Shown here: piece after piece, positions 1 to 7,469 of the stretch
How positions within the stretch are numbered: position 1 is the first letter of the stretch
How the letters are laid out: every line of letters starts with the position of its first letter
NCBI GenBank assembly: GCA_900759665.1
Contig: CAAEWE010000038.1
Location: forward strand, 1-49,436
Source of the DNA: Lachnospiraceae bacterium
GTDB taxonomy: Bacteria > Bacillota > Clostridia > Lachnospirales > Lachnospiraceae
Direction: 5' to 3'
DNA length: 49,436 nt
Made by a program: the position numbers and the translations under genes
The notes under the pieces: generated by a model
Told to the model about the DNA's origin: nothing
Seen by the model: only the letters and a program-made list of their open reading frames with translations
The model's database searches: none

Positions 1-111
1 ACAGCTCCGGGTATTCAGATCCTTAAAAGCCAAAAATCATATTCAATACCCCAGAACATCAGAAACAGTCTGGGTATATCATAGTTCTTGTTGTGTGAAG
101 TTTGAGTTTAT
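1..111 (+). repeat. Dispersed MITE-like element, short form, cut by the window edge
   Basis: This stretch is the reverse complement, with roughly a dozen differences, of 39655-39782. Both contain the segment AAAAGCCAAAAATCATATTC, an ACCCC...GGGT hairpin, and the end GAAGTTTGAGTTT. The complete copy at 39655 has terminal inverted repeats; here the outer ~20 bases on the left lie outside the window. It holds no ORF and sits just upstream of the alcohol dehydrogenase promoter. The same ends occur on the long palindrome at 34174-34707. Confidence 0.75.
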
Positions 112-122
112 AAAATGTGTGC

Positions 123-178
123 AAATTTTGTGAAAATTTCAAAAAACACTTCCATTTTTTGTGAAAATTTACTATAAT
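123..178 (+). promoter_or_regulatory. Promoter with two direct repeats, possible Rex-type operators, upstream of fucO
   Basis: TATAAT (173-178) follows TTCCAT (150-155) at 17 bases. The 14-base sequence TTTTGTGAAAATTT occurs at 126-139 and again at 157-170, exactly 31 bases apart (three helical turns), bracketing the -35 and touching the -10. The first copy extends to TTGTGAAAATTTCAAAA, a near palindrome resembling the TTGTGAA...TTCACAA sites of the redox repressor Rex. Rex commonly controls alcohol dehydrogenases in Firmicutes. The promoter is fairly clear; the Rex assignment is inference. Confidence 0.5.
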
Positions 179-280
179 ATAGCTATGAGGGGTATGGGGC
201 AGTCTTTCAAAAACGGAACGATGTTTACCGCTTTTTGGAGGGCATTGTTACATTTTTACAAAGAAAGGGAGAGTAGTATT

Positions 281-1429
281 ATGGTAAACAGATTTGTATT
301 GAACGAGACATCTTATCACGGAGCAGGAGCGATCAAGAGCATTGCAGACGAGGCGAAGGGACGTGCCTTCAAAAAGGCATTTGTATGTTCTGACCCGGAT
401 CTGGTGAAGTTTGGTGTTACACAGAAGGTTCTGGATGTGCTAGAGGGAGCCGGACTTGATTATGAGTTATATTCCAATATTAAGCCAAACCCAACGATCG
501 AGAATGTTCAGACAGGTGTAGCAGCATGTAAGGCAGCAGGTGCTGATTACATTATTGCGATCGGTGGTGGTTCTTCTATGGATACCGCAAAGGGCGTTGG
601 TATTATCATGGAGAATCCGGATTTTGCAGATGTACGTAGTCTGGAAGGTGTTGCCGACACCAAGCACAAGAGTATGCCGATCTTTGCGGTACCAACGACA
701 GCAGGTACGGCAGCAGAGGTTACGATCAATTATGTTATTACAGACGTAGAGAAGAACCGCAAGATGGTATGTGTAGATCCTCATGATATTCCGGTAGTTG
801 CATTTATTGATCCGGAGATGATGTCCAGTATGCCAAAGGGACTGACCGCAGCAACTGGTATGGATGCCTTGACACATGCGATCGAGGGATATATTACGGC
901 AGGTGCATGGGAGCTTTCTGATATGTTCCATCTGAAGGCAATCGAGATCATTTCCCGTTCATTGAGAGGTGCGGTTGATAACACACCGGAAGGCAGAGAA
1001 GGCATGGCACTGGGACAGTATGTTGCCGGTATGGGCTTCTCCAATGTCGGTCTTGGTATCGTTCACTCTATGGCACATCCGCTGGGAGCTCTCTATGATA
1101 CACCTCATGGTGTGGCCAATGCGATCATTTTGCCAACGGTTATGGAGTACAATGCAGAGGCAACAGGGGATAAGTATAAATACATCGCGCAGGCTATGGG
1201 CGTTGAGGGGACAGAGAACATGTCTCAGGAGGAGTACCGCAAGGCGGCTGTAGATGCGGTTCGTAAGCTGTCTCAGGATGTAGGTATTCCTGCAGATCTC
1301 AAGGAGATTGTGAAGAAGGAGGATATTCCTTTCCTTGCACAGTCTGCATATGATGATGCATGCCGTCCGGGCAATCCGAAGGAGACATCCGTAGAGGACC
1401 TCACTGCATTGTATGAAAGTCTGATCTGA
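281..1429 (+). CDS. fucO: Iron-dependent alcohol dehydrogenase, FucO-type lactaldehyde reductase
   Basis: A 382-residue group III (iron-activated) alcohol dehydrogenase, predicted to reduce lactaldehyde to 1,2-propanediol, or a similar short aldehyde, with NADH in the cytoplasm. The dinucleotide-binding GGGSSMDTAK motif is present, as are PTTAGTAAEVT and the metal ligands D and H in the DALTHAIEGY, VHSMAHPLGA and TPHGVANA segments. The sequence follows E. coli FucO closely over its whole length (E. coli protein 383 residues), so this is more than a generic family match. ATG 281 is preceded by AAAGGGAG; an in-frame GTG at 161 would add 40 unrelated residues and overlap the -10 box, so it is rejected. 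The gene stands alone between its own promoter and a terminator, with no fucose or microcompartment genes nearby. Its substrate in this organism is not shown by context. Confidence 0.9.
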   Translation: MVNRFVLNETSYHGAGAIKSIADEAKGRAFKKAFVCSDPDLVKFGVTQKVLDVLEGAGLDYELYSNIKPNPTIENVQTGVAACKAAGADYIIAIGGGSSMDTAKGVGIIMENPDFADVRSLEGVADTKHKSMPIFAVPTTAGTAAEVTINYVITDVEKNRKMVCVDPHDIPVVAFIDPEMMSSMPKGLTAATGMDALTHAIEGYITAGAWELSDMFHLKAIEIISRSLRGAVDNTPEGREGMALGQYVAGMGFSNVGLGIVHSMAHPLGALYDTPHGVANAIILPTVMEYNAEATGDKYKYIAQAMGVEGTENMSQEEYRKAAVDAVRKLSQDVGIPADLKEIVKKEDIPFLAQSAYDDACRPGNPKETSVEDLTALYESLI

Positions 1430-1480
1430 AATGTCAGGTGATTTTGACCTTGTATCGTATAATATGTAGAAACTAATAAA

Positions 1481-1532
1481 ACGTGTCTGTGTTATCTTTC
1501 GATTACCGGGAGATGATACAGATACGTTTTTT
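1481..1532 (+). terminator. Rho-independent terminator after fucO
   Basis: ACGTGTCTGTGTTATCT pairs with AGATGATACAGATACGT through a long stem with a few G-U pairs, followed by TTTTTT. Confidence 0.85.
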
Positions 1533-1574
1533 GTCGTAATATCCCCGGAATCATGGGGAATACGGGGACTGTAC

Positions 1575-1603
1575 TTGCATTATCGGGAAGATAATGGTAT
1601 ATT
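1575..1603 (+). promoter_or_regulatory. Sigma-A promoter of the glycyl-tRNA synthetase gene
   Basis: TTGCAT (1575-1580), 17-base spacer, TATATT (1598-1603), about 45 bases before the start codon. There is no room for a T-box leader between this promoter and the gene, and I see no T-box sequence in the preceding intergenic region. Confidence 0.65.
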
Positions 1604-1647
1604 TAGAAGCAGTTTAGTAGAATTTACCTATGGAATGGAGGACAATC

Positions 1648-3036
1648 ATGGAAAAAACAATGGAGAAGATTCAGGCGTTGGCTAAGGCGAGAGGTTTTAT
1701 CTACCCGGGATCTGAAATTTATGGAGGACTTGCAAATACATGGGATTACGGTAATCTTGGTGTAGAGCTTAAGAATAATGTCAAGCAGGCATGGTGGCAG
1801 AAGTTTATCCGCGAGAATAAATATAACGTTGGTATTGATTGTGCAATCCTTATGAACCCACAGACATGGGTTGCATCCGGTCATCTTGGAAGCTTTTCTG
1901 ATCCGTTGATGGATTGTAAGGAGTGTCACGAGCGTTTCCGTGCAGATCAGCTGATCGAGAAGTTTGCGGAGGAAAATGGCATTGAGCTGGACGGCAGTGT
2001 CGATGGATGGAGCAATGAGAAAATGCAGGACTTCATTTCTGAGCACAGCGTGCCATGTCCGACCTGCGGCAAGCATAACTTTACCGATATCCGTCAGTTC
2101 AACCTGATGTTCAAGACATTCCAGGGTGTTACCGAGGATGCCAAAAATACTGTATATCTTCGTCCGGAGACGGCACAGGGTATCTTTGTCAATTTCAAAA
2201 ATGTACAGAGAACATCCAGAAAGAAGATCCCGTTCGGTATTGGCCAGGTTGGTAAGTCATTCCGTAATGAGATCACACCGGGTAACTTTACATTCCGTAC
2301 CCGCGAGTTTGAGCAGATGGAGCTGGAGTTCTTCTGTGAGCCGGATACAGATCTGGAGTGGTTCGCATACTGGAAAGATTTCTGTATTAACTGGCTGCAG
2401 ACACTGGGAATTAAGCCGGATGAGATGCGTGTTCGTGATCACGATAAGGAGGAGCTTTCTTTCTATAGTAAAGCAACTTCTGATATTGAGTTCCTGTTCC
2501 CGTTTGGATGGGGCGAGCTCTGGGGTATCGCAGATCGCACCAATTACGATCTGAGCCGTCACGTAGAGACCTCCGGTGAGGATATGAGTTACTTTGATGA
2601 TACGAAGAATGAAAAATACATTCCTTATGTAATCGAGCCATCTCTTGGAGCTGATCGTGTGACGCTCGCATTCCTTTGCAGCGCATACGATGAAGAGGAG
2701 CTGGAAGGTGGAGATGTCCGTACCGTAATGCATTTCCATCCGGCAATTGCTCCGGTCAAGATCGGTGTGCTTCCATTATCCAAGAAGTTGGGTGAGCAGG
2801 CTGAGAAGATTTATGAGACATTGTCCAAAACATACAATTGTGAGTATGATGACAGAGGAAATATTGGAAAGCGTTATCGTCGTCAGGATGAGATCGGTAC
2901 TCCATATTGTATCACATATGATTTTGACTCGGAGGAGGACGGTGCAGTGACAGTCCGTGACCGTGATACCATGGAGCAGGAGCGTATCAAGATCGAGGAT
3001 CTTCCAAAGTATTTTGAGGATAGATTTACCTTTTAA
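1648..3036 (+). CDS. glyQS: Glycine--tRNA ligase, single-chain (alpha2) type
   Basis: A 462-residue class II aminoacyl-tRNA synthetase that charges tRNA-Gly in the cytoplasm. It is the homodimeric bacterial/eukaryotic-like form rather than the GlyQ/GlyS tetramer. Visible marks are the N-terminal motif with GSEIYGGLANTWDYG, a CxxC pair around residue 90 (CKECHERF) and a second pair (CPTCGKHN), motif 2 FRNEITPGNFTFRTREFEQ, motif 3 EPSLGADRVTLAFL, and the C-terminal anticodon-binding domain from about residue 365. The start at 1648 is chosen because GGAGG lies six bases upstream; the ATG at 1630 would place that site inside the coding region. It is a single-gene unit with its own promoter and terminator. 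Confidence 0.95.
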   Translation: MEKTMEKIQALAKARGFIYPGSEIYGGLANTWDYGNLGVELKNNVKQAWWQKFIRENKYNVGIDCAILMNPQTWVASGHLGSFSDPLMDCKECHERFRADQLIEKFAEENGIELDGSVDGWSNEKMQDFISEHSVPCPTCGKHNFTDIRQFNLMFKTFQGVTEDAKNTVYLRPETAQGIFVNFKNVQRTSRKKIPFGIGQVGKSFRNEITPGNFTFRTREFEQMELEFFCEPDTDLEWFAYWKDFCINWLQTLGIKPDEMRVRDHDKEELSFYSKATSDIEFLFPFGWGELWGIADRTNYDLSRHVETSGEDMSYFDDTKNEKYIPYVIEPSLGADRVTLAFLCSAYDEEELEGGDVRTVMHFHPAIAPVKIGVLPLSKKLGEQAEKIYETLSKTYNCEYDDRGNIGKRYRRQDEIGTPYCITYDFDSEEDGAVTVRDRDTMEQERIKIEDLPKYFEDRFTF

Positions 3037-3088
3037 TGGATTGATGGCAGAAACGTGACATAATCTGAGCATATGTTACAAGAGATAG

Positions 3089-3129
3089 AAAATAGTAATT
3101 TTGTTTTTTCGACAAGATTACTATTTTTT
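3089..3129 (+). terminator. Terminator after glyQS
   Basis: AAATAGTAAT and ATTACTATTT form a 10-bp stem around a T-rich loop and run into TTTTTTT. Confidence 0.8.
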
Positions 3130-3195
3130 TGTCAAAATTAGATAAAATACCCGGAATGTAATAAAAAATTAAGAATCTTTTGTGCAATATGTCTA

Positions 3196-3224
3196 TTGAA
3201 TTGTTGGGAGTGCCATGCTAGAAT
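3196..3224 (+). promoter_or_regulatory. Sigma-A promoter of the Lys-rich secreted protein
   Basis: TTGAAT (3196-3201), 17-base spacer, TAGAAT (3219-3224), about 50 bases before the start codon of the gene at 3276. Confidence 0.7.
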
Positions 3225-3275
3225 CTCGCTGTAACTAAAAAACAGGCAATCAATTCATTTAAGGGGGAAACCATT

Positions 3276-4247
3276 ATGAAGACTTCTATGAAGAAAGTAC
3301 TTTCATTTGCCCTGGCTGGAGCACTTGCACTTACAAGTGTATTTTCTGCAAGTACAGCAGATGCTTCCAATGCCAAGAAGGCAGGTGCTGTTAAGGAGGC
3401 AAAGCTTTCCATTACAGCAGCAAAGGACAAAGCCGTTAACGGTTCTGTCGTTGTATCCGGTGTTGCAATCACCACAAAGAGCGCACTTACATGCAAGTAT
3501 GATGCAAAGTTTGCAACAAGTATTGCATCAGCATCAGCAGTAGCTGCTTCAGGGGATGCCATTAAGGTAACAGTTACCGCTACAAAGGGTGCACTGACAT
3601 GTACAGATGCAGCAGTCAGCGTATTAGCTAACAACGCTGAGATCGCTAAGGTTCTCGTTTCTGTTAAGGGATTTGTGAAGGAAAAGGGAACAGCAGCAAC
3701 AAAGTCTATTAAGCTTGCAAAGAAGAAAGTTGTTGTTGCAGCAGGTAAGAATGTTAAGGTAAAATACACAGTAAAGAAGGTTGCTACAGCTACTTCTCCG
3801 GAGGCAGTTACTGTTAAGTCTGCAAACAATAAGGTAGCAAAGGCTTCTCTTGTAGAGGGCAAGAATAAGATCAAGATCGCTGTACCGAAGAAGGCCGTTG
3901 CAGGTGCTTCCACAAAGGTAACAGTTATGTCCGGTGCTAAGAAAGCTGTTGTTAAGGTATTCGTAAAGAATCCTGCAAAGAAGGTTAAGGCAAAGAAAGC
4001 TACCGTTGTGATCAAGAAGAATAAGACAAAGAAGATCACTTTAACGGTTAAGGCTAAGAACAACAAGAAAGCTACCACAGACGCAGTTAAGGTTACAGCA
4101 TCTAACAAGAAGGCTGTAAAGGTGAAATCTGCAGTTGCCAAGAAGGGCAAAGTTGTTATCACAGTTAAGGCTAAAAAGGCCGGAAGCAGCAAACTGAATG
4201 TTAAGGTTGGTGCCAAGAAGGCAACGGTAAAAGTAAAGGTTAAATAA
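3276..4247 (+). CDS. Secreted Lys/Ala/Val-rich protein with bacterial Ig-like (Big_2-like) domains
   Basis: A 323-residue exported protein of unknown role. Residues 1-30 are a signal peptide: basic start, hydrophobic core SFALAGALALTSVF, and an AxA-type cleavage site near STADA. The remainder is built mainly from Lys, Ala and Val, more than half of all residues by eye. It divides into three beta-rich segments. The last two (about residues 145-232 and 235-323) follow the Big_2 pattern of a K-rich first strand, a central 'A(N/S)NKKVAKV'-type strand, a GKxKIxV strand and a closing VKVKV strand. There is no LPxTG motif or membrane anchor; the high positive charge could hold it to teichoic acid or DNA, which is inference. 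ATG 3276 has AAGGGGG upstream. It has its own promoter and terminator and is followed by another exported protein. No enzymatic motif is seen. Confidence 0.8.
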   Translation: MKTSMKKVLSFALAGALALTSVFSASTADASNAKKAGAVKEAKLSITAAKDKAVNGSVVVSGVAITTKSALTCKYDAKFATSIASASAVAASGDAIKVTVTATKGALTCTDAAVSVLANNAEIAKVLVSVKGFVKEKGTAATKSIKLAKKKVVVAAGKNVKVKYTVKKVATATSPEAVTVKSANNKVAKASLVEGKNKIKIAVPKKAVAGASTKVTVMSGAKKAVVKVFVKNPAKKVKAKKATVVIKKNKTKKITLTVKAKNNKKATTDAVKVTASNKKAVKVKSAVAKKGKVVITVKAKKAGSSKLNVKVGAKKATVKVKVK

Positions 4248-4278
4248 TTTACAATCCTTTCGACATTGAAATTTAAAG

Positions 4279-4309
4279 GTGTCGCACTGGTGACAGTGCG
4301 GCACTTTTT
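4279..4309 (+). terminator. Terminator after the Lys-rich secreted protein
   Basis: GTGTCGCACTG and CAGTGCGGCAC form an 11-bp stem with a GTGA loop and a TTTTT tail. The next gene starts 16 bases beyond, so it is probably expressed by read-through or from a promoter I cannot see. Confidence 0.85.
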
Positions 4310-4324
4310 GAATTCAGGGGGAAA

Positions 4325-5209
4325 ATGATGAAGAAGATCAAGAGAAAAAAGCACCGGGGAAAGAAGCAAAGACGGCTGGCACTGATCGTTTCCTGTGTAA
4401 CAATGGTGTGTGCAGCACTGCTGGTGTCTTCTGTGTGGAGCCATGACCAAAGGAGAAAATGGCAGAAGGCAGCACAGGAGTCTTCAGGGACTTCGTCTGC
4501 TCCATTAGAAACAGAAAATGCAGAAACACCGGTTCCTGTCCGGGAGCCGGCAAAGCCAACCCCCAAGCCGGAGGATCCGACGAAACAAATATATACCTAT
4601 CTGCAGGGACCAAAATCCTGGAATATGGGACTGGACTGGTCAGGCGAGTGGGGAGAGAGTTTTATGGATGGAGGCTCTTTTGGTGGCTTTGGTTGTGGAC
4701 TCTGCTGCATGGCAAATATTTATTCGACTTTGTCAAAGGGAGAGTGTTCCCCGGTGGACATGTATCGGTATGTCAAAAAACACACGGGTTATGGTGGAGG
4801 AATGGCGATCGACTGGGGCTATATGAGGCGGGGACTCACATCGCTTGGAATCCGATGTCATGTAGAACGGAAACAGGAGACTTACCGGCAGTTCCGGAAC
4901 AGGATAAAGCACTCCAAGTGTGCGATCGTACTGGTGTCCAGTGCAGATTCCACAGTTCATTGGAAAAATACGCCGGGGCATTATGTGACGATCTTTGAAT
5001 TTGATTCCAAAACGGACAAAGTATTTCTGGCGGATTCGGGAGATCCGGATCATAACCGTCGGTGGATCCATTTAAAAAAGATATATCGTTCTTTAAAGAC
5101 GGCAAGTAATTGGCAGTACCTGCTGGTGAAAGAATATGACACAAAGAACGACCAATGGCATCACAAGGGAACTTCCGGTACCTGGAACAAACCATCCTAT
5201 TTAAAATAA
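4325..5209 (+). CDS. Membrane-anchored C39-like (papain-fold) cysteine peptidase
   Basis: A 294-residue protein with a very basic N-terminus, one hydrophobic segment (about residues 18-37) and a Pro/Thr/Glu-rich linker to residue 85, so it is probably exported and held in the membrane. Residues 90-275 match the peptidase C39-like fold: catalytic Cys in FGCGLCCMA (C124; C127 and C128 are nearby extra cysteines), His in NTPGHYVTI (H219) and Asp in FLADSGDP (D237). Members of this fold cut Gly-Gly leader peptides or peptidoglycan cross-bridges. Here there is no ABC exporter or leader peptide next door, so the target is unknown. AGGGGG precedes the tandem ATG ATG; the first is used. It follows the Lys-rich secreted protein in the same direction. 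Confidence 0.75.
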   Translation: MMKKIKRKKHRGKKQRRLALIVSCVTMVCAALLVSSVWSHDQRRKWQKAAQESSGTSSAPLETENAETPVPVREPAKPTPKPEDPTKQIYTYLQGPKSWNMGLDWSGEWGESFMDGGSFGGFGCGLCCMANIYSTLSKGECSPVDMYRYVKKHTGYGGGMAIDWGYMRRGLTSLGIRCHVERKQETYRQFRNRIKHSKCAIVLVSSADSTVHWKNTPGHYVTIFEFDSKTDKVFLADSGDPDHNRRWIHLKKIYRSLKTASNWQYLLVKEYDTKNDQWHHKGTSGTWNKPSYLK

Positions 5210-5212
5210 AAC

Positions 5213-5256
5213 GTGGCGGCCGGATATGATAAAATTCTGGCTGCCACACTTTATTG
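5213..5256 (+). terminator. Terminator between convergent genes
   Basis: GTGGCGGCC and GGCTGCCAC pair (one G-U) over an 17-base loop, followed by a T-rich tail. It lies directly after the peptidase stop codon and before the end of the opposing gene. Confidence 0.7.
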
Positions 5257-5277
5257 TTATGTTCGCAGTTTGAGCTT

Positions 5278-5700
5278 TTAAAAGATTCGGTAATGAGGAA
5301 GAGGAATTCCAAGCAGCAGATAACGCATCAGATCAAATAACAGGATCGCAGGACCGGATAACAGGCACCATAAGGTACTGTTTAACAGGCAGATCTGTCC
5401 GTGGAGGTTAAATGGGCGTCCGGTATAGTCCCAGACATGCAGATGAAGCTGGCGATTTACAAAAAGCCCTACCACGTACTCGATCCCGGTGATCATCAAT
5501 CCGCAGATCAGCATTTGAAGCAGCAGAGAACTGCGGGAGTGAAAAATATGTTCCAGTACACCGATCAGCACAAAACAGATACCGGCCGTAAAAAACATAG
5601 AGATATGGGAGTATCCGCGGTACAGGACTTCAATACCGCAGTACAGGAAACCGCCTGTAAAAAATATAATGGAATATGCCTGAATGGGAGTAAGTGACAT
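5278..5700 (-). CDS. Small integral membrane protein, putative ABC-transporter type IV (PF06541-like) family
   Basis: A 140-residue protein with about four hydrophobic segments (near residues 5-23, 30-49, 56-80 and 108-130). The segment HVWDYTGRPFNLHGQICLL matches the W-D-Y-S/T...P-F-N-L-x-G-x-I-C-L signature of the family named 'putative ABC-transporter type IV', whose function is not established. ATG 5700 is chosen because GGAAAGGA lies 11 bases upstream; a TTG at 5733 would add 11 residues with no site. It stands alone on the minus strand, convergent with the peptidase and divergent from the serine hydrolase. Confidence 0.7.
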   Translation of the reverse strand: MSLTPIQAYSIIFFTGGFLYCGIEVLYRGYSHISMFFTAGICFVLIGVLEHIFHSRSSLLLQMLICGLMITGIEYVVGLFVNRQLHLHVWDYTGRPFNLHGQICLLNSTLWCLLSGPAILLFDLMRYLLLGIPLPHYRIF

Positions 5701-5868
5701 AGGAGTACCATTCCTTTCCGTACAGATTATCAACAGCTTTAGTATGGTGTTTTTTTGTTTTGTTTATACCTGTCTATTGAAGAAATGGACTGAAATATGT
5801 TACACTATATAAGATAATGATCAGTGTGGTCTGAATGCTGCGGACCCGGAAAGGAACGTAAAATTACG

Positions 5869-7044
5869 ATGAATTACGATATATTAAATCAGGCAGATGA
5901 AGTTATTTTACAAAAAATAAAGAATGACGAGATCAAAGGAGCAAGTCTTTGTGTGCTCCATAAAGGGGATATGGTTTACTGCAGGCAGTTTGGAATGGCT
6001 GACGAAGCAAGAAATATTCCGATGACAAAGGATTCCATTTTTCGGTGCTATTCCATGACAAAGCCGGTGACAGCAGCCGCAGTGATGACTGTGGTGGAAA
6101 AGGGACTGCTGTCTCTGAGTGACACGGTGGACATGTATCTGCCGGGCTTTCAGGATCAGAAAGTATTAAAGGACGGAAAGCCGGTACCGGTATCCCGGAA
6201 GGTGACGATCCAGAATCTGCTGGATATGACCGCCGGAGTGACTTATCCGGATGCAAGTTTTCCGGCAGGAACATATATGCAGAATATGATTGATCAGTAT
6301 TATGCAGATCTGGAGGAGGGAAAGCCGACCTCGACTTATGATCTGGCGAATCTGATCGGCCGGCAGCCGTTGGAGTTTGAGCCGGGTGAGGGCTGGAGAT
6401 ATTCTTTCTGTGCGGATGTACTGGGGGCAGTGATCGAGGTGATCACCGGGAAGACATATGGAGAATATCTGAAAGAAACGATCTTCGAACCGTTAGGAAT
6501 GGTGGACACGGACTTTTATGTGCCGGAGGACAAGCAGAACCGTTTCATGGAAAATTACGAATACAAACCGGAGACCGGTAAGCTGGAACCATGTACCTGG
6601 CAGCATCTGGGTCTGTCCTACATGCACAAAAAGAAACCGGCGTTTGAGTCCGGTGGGGCAGGTCTTGTATCGACTGTCGGGGATTATGCGAAGTTTGTTC
6701 AGATGATGATGCATGGAGGCAGTTATCATGGTGTCCGTATTTTGGGACGCAAATCCATGGAGCATATGACAACCAATCATCTGACCCCTCAGCAGTTGGA
6801 AATGTATGACTGGGAAGCGTTGCGTGGCTACGGATACGGTGATCTGATGCGCCAGATGGTGGATGTGCCGGCTTCTTACGGCCTGGGTTCTGTCGGGGAG
6901 TTTGGCTGGGACGGCTGGCTTGGATCTTATGTTGCCATGGATCCGGCAGAGGAGGTTGCGATCATTTATGTGATCCAGAAATGTGGCGGTAATGGATACC
7001 GTGATGTGCAGGTGTTACGCAATATCATTTACAGCTCCCTGTAA
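5869..7044 (+). CDS. Serine hydrolase, beta-lactamase family (class C / esterase type)
   Basis: A 391-residue cytoplasmic-looking protein (no signal peptide) with the penicillin-binding-protein/beta-lactamase fold. The nucleophile motif S-x-x-K is at residues 62-65 (SMTK). The second motif Y-x-N appears as Y178-S-F, so the usual Asn is replaced by Phe. The third motif region reads GEFGWDGWLG in place of K/H-T-G. This pattern is nearer to EstB-like carboxylesterases than to true beta-lactamases, and the lack of export also argues against a role in resistance. GGAAAGGA precedes ATG 5869; the upstream in-frame ATG at 5824 would add 15 residues with no site. The substrate cannot be told from sequence. 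Confidence 0.85.
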   Translation: MNYDILNQADEVILQKIKNDEIKGASLCVLHKGDMVYCRQFGMADEARNIPMTKDSIFRCYSMTKPVTAAAVMTVVEKGLLSLSDTVDMYLPGFQDQKVLKDGKPVPVSRKVTIQNLLDMTAGVTYPDASFPAGTYMQNMIDQYYADLEEGKPTSTYDLANLIGRQPLEFEPGEGWRYSFCADVLGAVIEVITGKTYGEYLKETIFEPLGMVDTDFYVPEDKQNRFMENYEYKPETGKLEPCTWQHLGLSYMHKKKPAFESGGAGLVSTVGDYAKFVQMMMHGGSYHGVRILGRKSMEHMTTNHLTPQQLEMYDWEALRGYGYGDLMRQMVDVPASYGLGSVGEFGWDGWLGSYVAMDPAEEVAIIYVIQKCGGNGYRDVQVLRNIIYSSL

Positions 7045-7074
7045 AGAAATGTCTGCTCCAGAGAGAGATTACTT

Positions 7075-7464
7075 ATGAGAGATACAGTCTGGAAAGGGTT
7101 TGGTGATTTTGTGGAGATCATAGAAGGAAAACAGGCGGTGGTGCTGCAGGTTCAGACCAGATCTGCTTCGCAGGGAAAGGTGACGCAGGCACAGTATCAC
7201 GGTGTTCAGAAGCCGGATTATCAAACACTGATATTTCATGGAGTGCGTCAGGAGCAGGGAGAAAGGCAGTGCCGGGATGCCCAGGTGGACAATGCACCGG
7301 TGAACCGGATAGGGATGGAATTGGCAGGGGATACACAGGCAGCGGCGGAAATCCCTGCAGCAGTGACGTCACCGAGGCTGGCAAAAAGGCAGTTAAAACC
7401 ACTGCAGAGGGAAATGACATTGGAAGAGCTTTTTTTAAGAGCAGGAGACAGGGAAGAAGGATGA
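7075..7464 (+). CDS. Hypothetical protein coupled to a lytic transglycosylase
   Basis: A 129-residue soluble protein that I do not recognise. It is rich in Gln and Arg, has no hydrophobic segment, and ends with an acidic helix-like tail (MTLEELFLRAGDREEG). Codon use resembles its neighbours and AGAGAG lies ten bases before the ATG. Its stop codon overlaps an ATG (ATGA) of the downstream lytic transglycosylase gene, and it starts 30 bases after the serine hydrolase, so the three are probably co-transcribed. Close coupling to a peptidoglycan-cutting enzyme hints at a partner or control role; that is inference only. No catalytic motif is visible. Confidence 0.55.
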   Translation: MRDTVWKGFGDFVEIIEGKQAVVLQVQTRSASQGKVTQAQYHGVQKPDYQTLIFHGVRQEQGERQCRDAQVDNAPVNRIGMELAGDTQAAAEIPAAVTSPRLAKRQLKPLQREMTLEELFLRAGDREEG

Positions 7465-7469
7465 AGATA

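Noticed and set aside
1433..1647. A T-box riboswitch upstream of glycyl-tRNA synthetase
   Set aside because: I found no T-box sequence, and the good promoter at 1575-1603 leaves only about 45 bases of leader. The hairpin at 1481-1532 belongs to the gene before it.
3218..4450. A 410-codon open frame on the minus strand
   Set aside because: It runs antisense to the Lys/Ala/Val-rich secreted protein, whose codons (AAG, GCA, GTT) leave few stops on the other strand. The plus-strand gene has a promoter, ribosome site, signal peptide and terminator; the antisense product is a featureless Thr/Phe/Ala/Leu-rich string.
5256..5277. A further end of the dispersed element (TTCGCAGTTTGAGCTTTT)
   Set aside because: The similarity covers only about 15 bases and nothing else of the element is present; it may be chance. 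The same applies to 30943-30961.
5869..7044. A beta-lactamase resistance gene
   Set aside because: No signal peptide, and the second and third active-site motifs differ from true class C enzymes; an esterase-type hydrolase is more likely.
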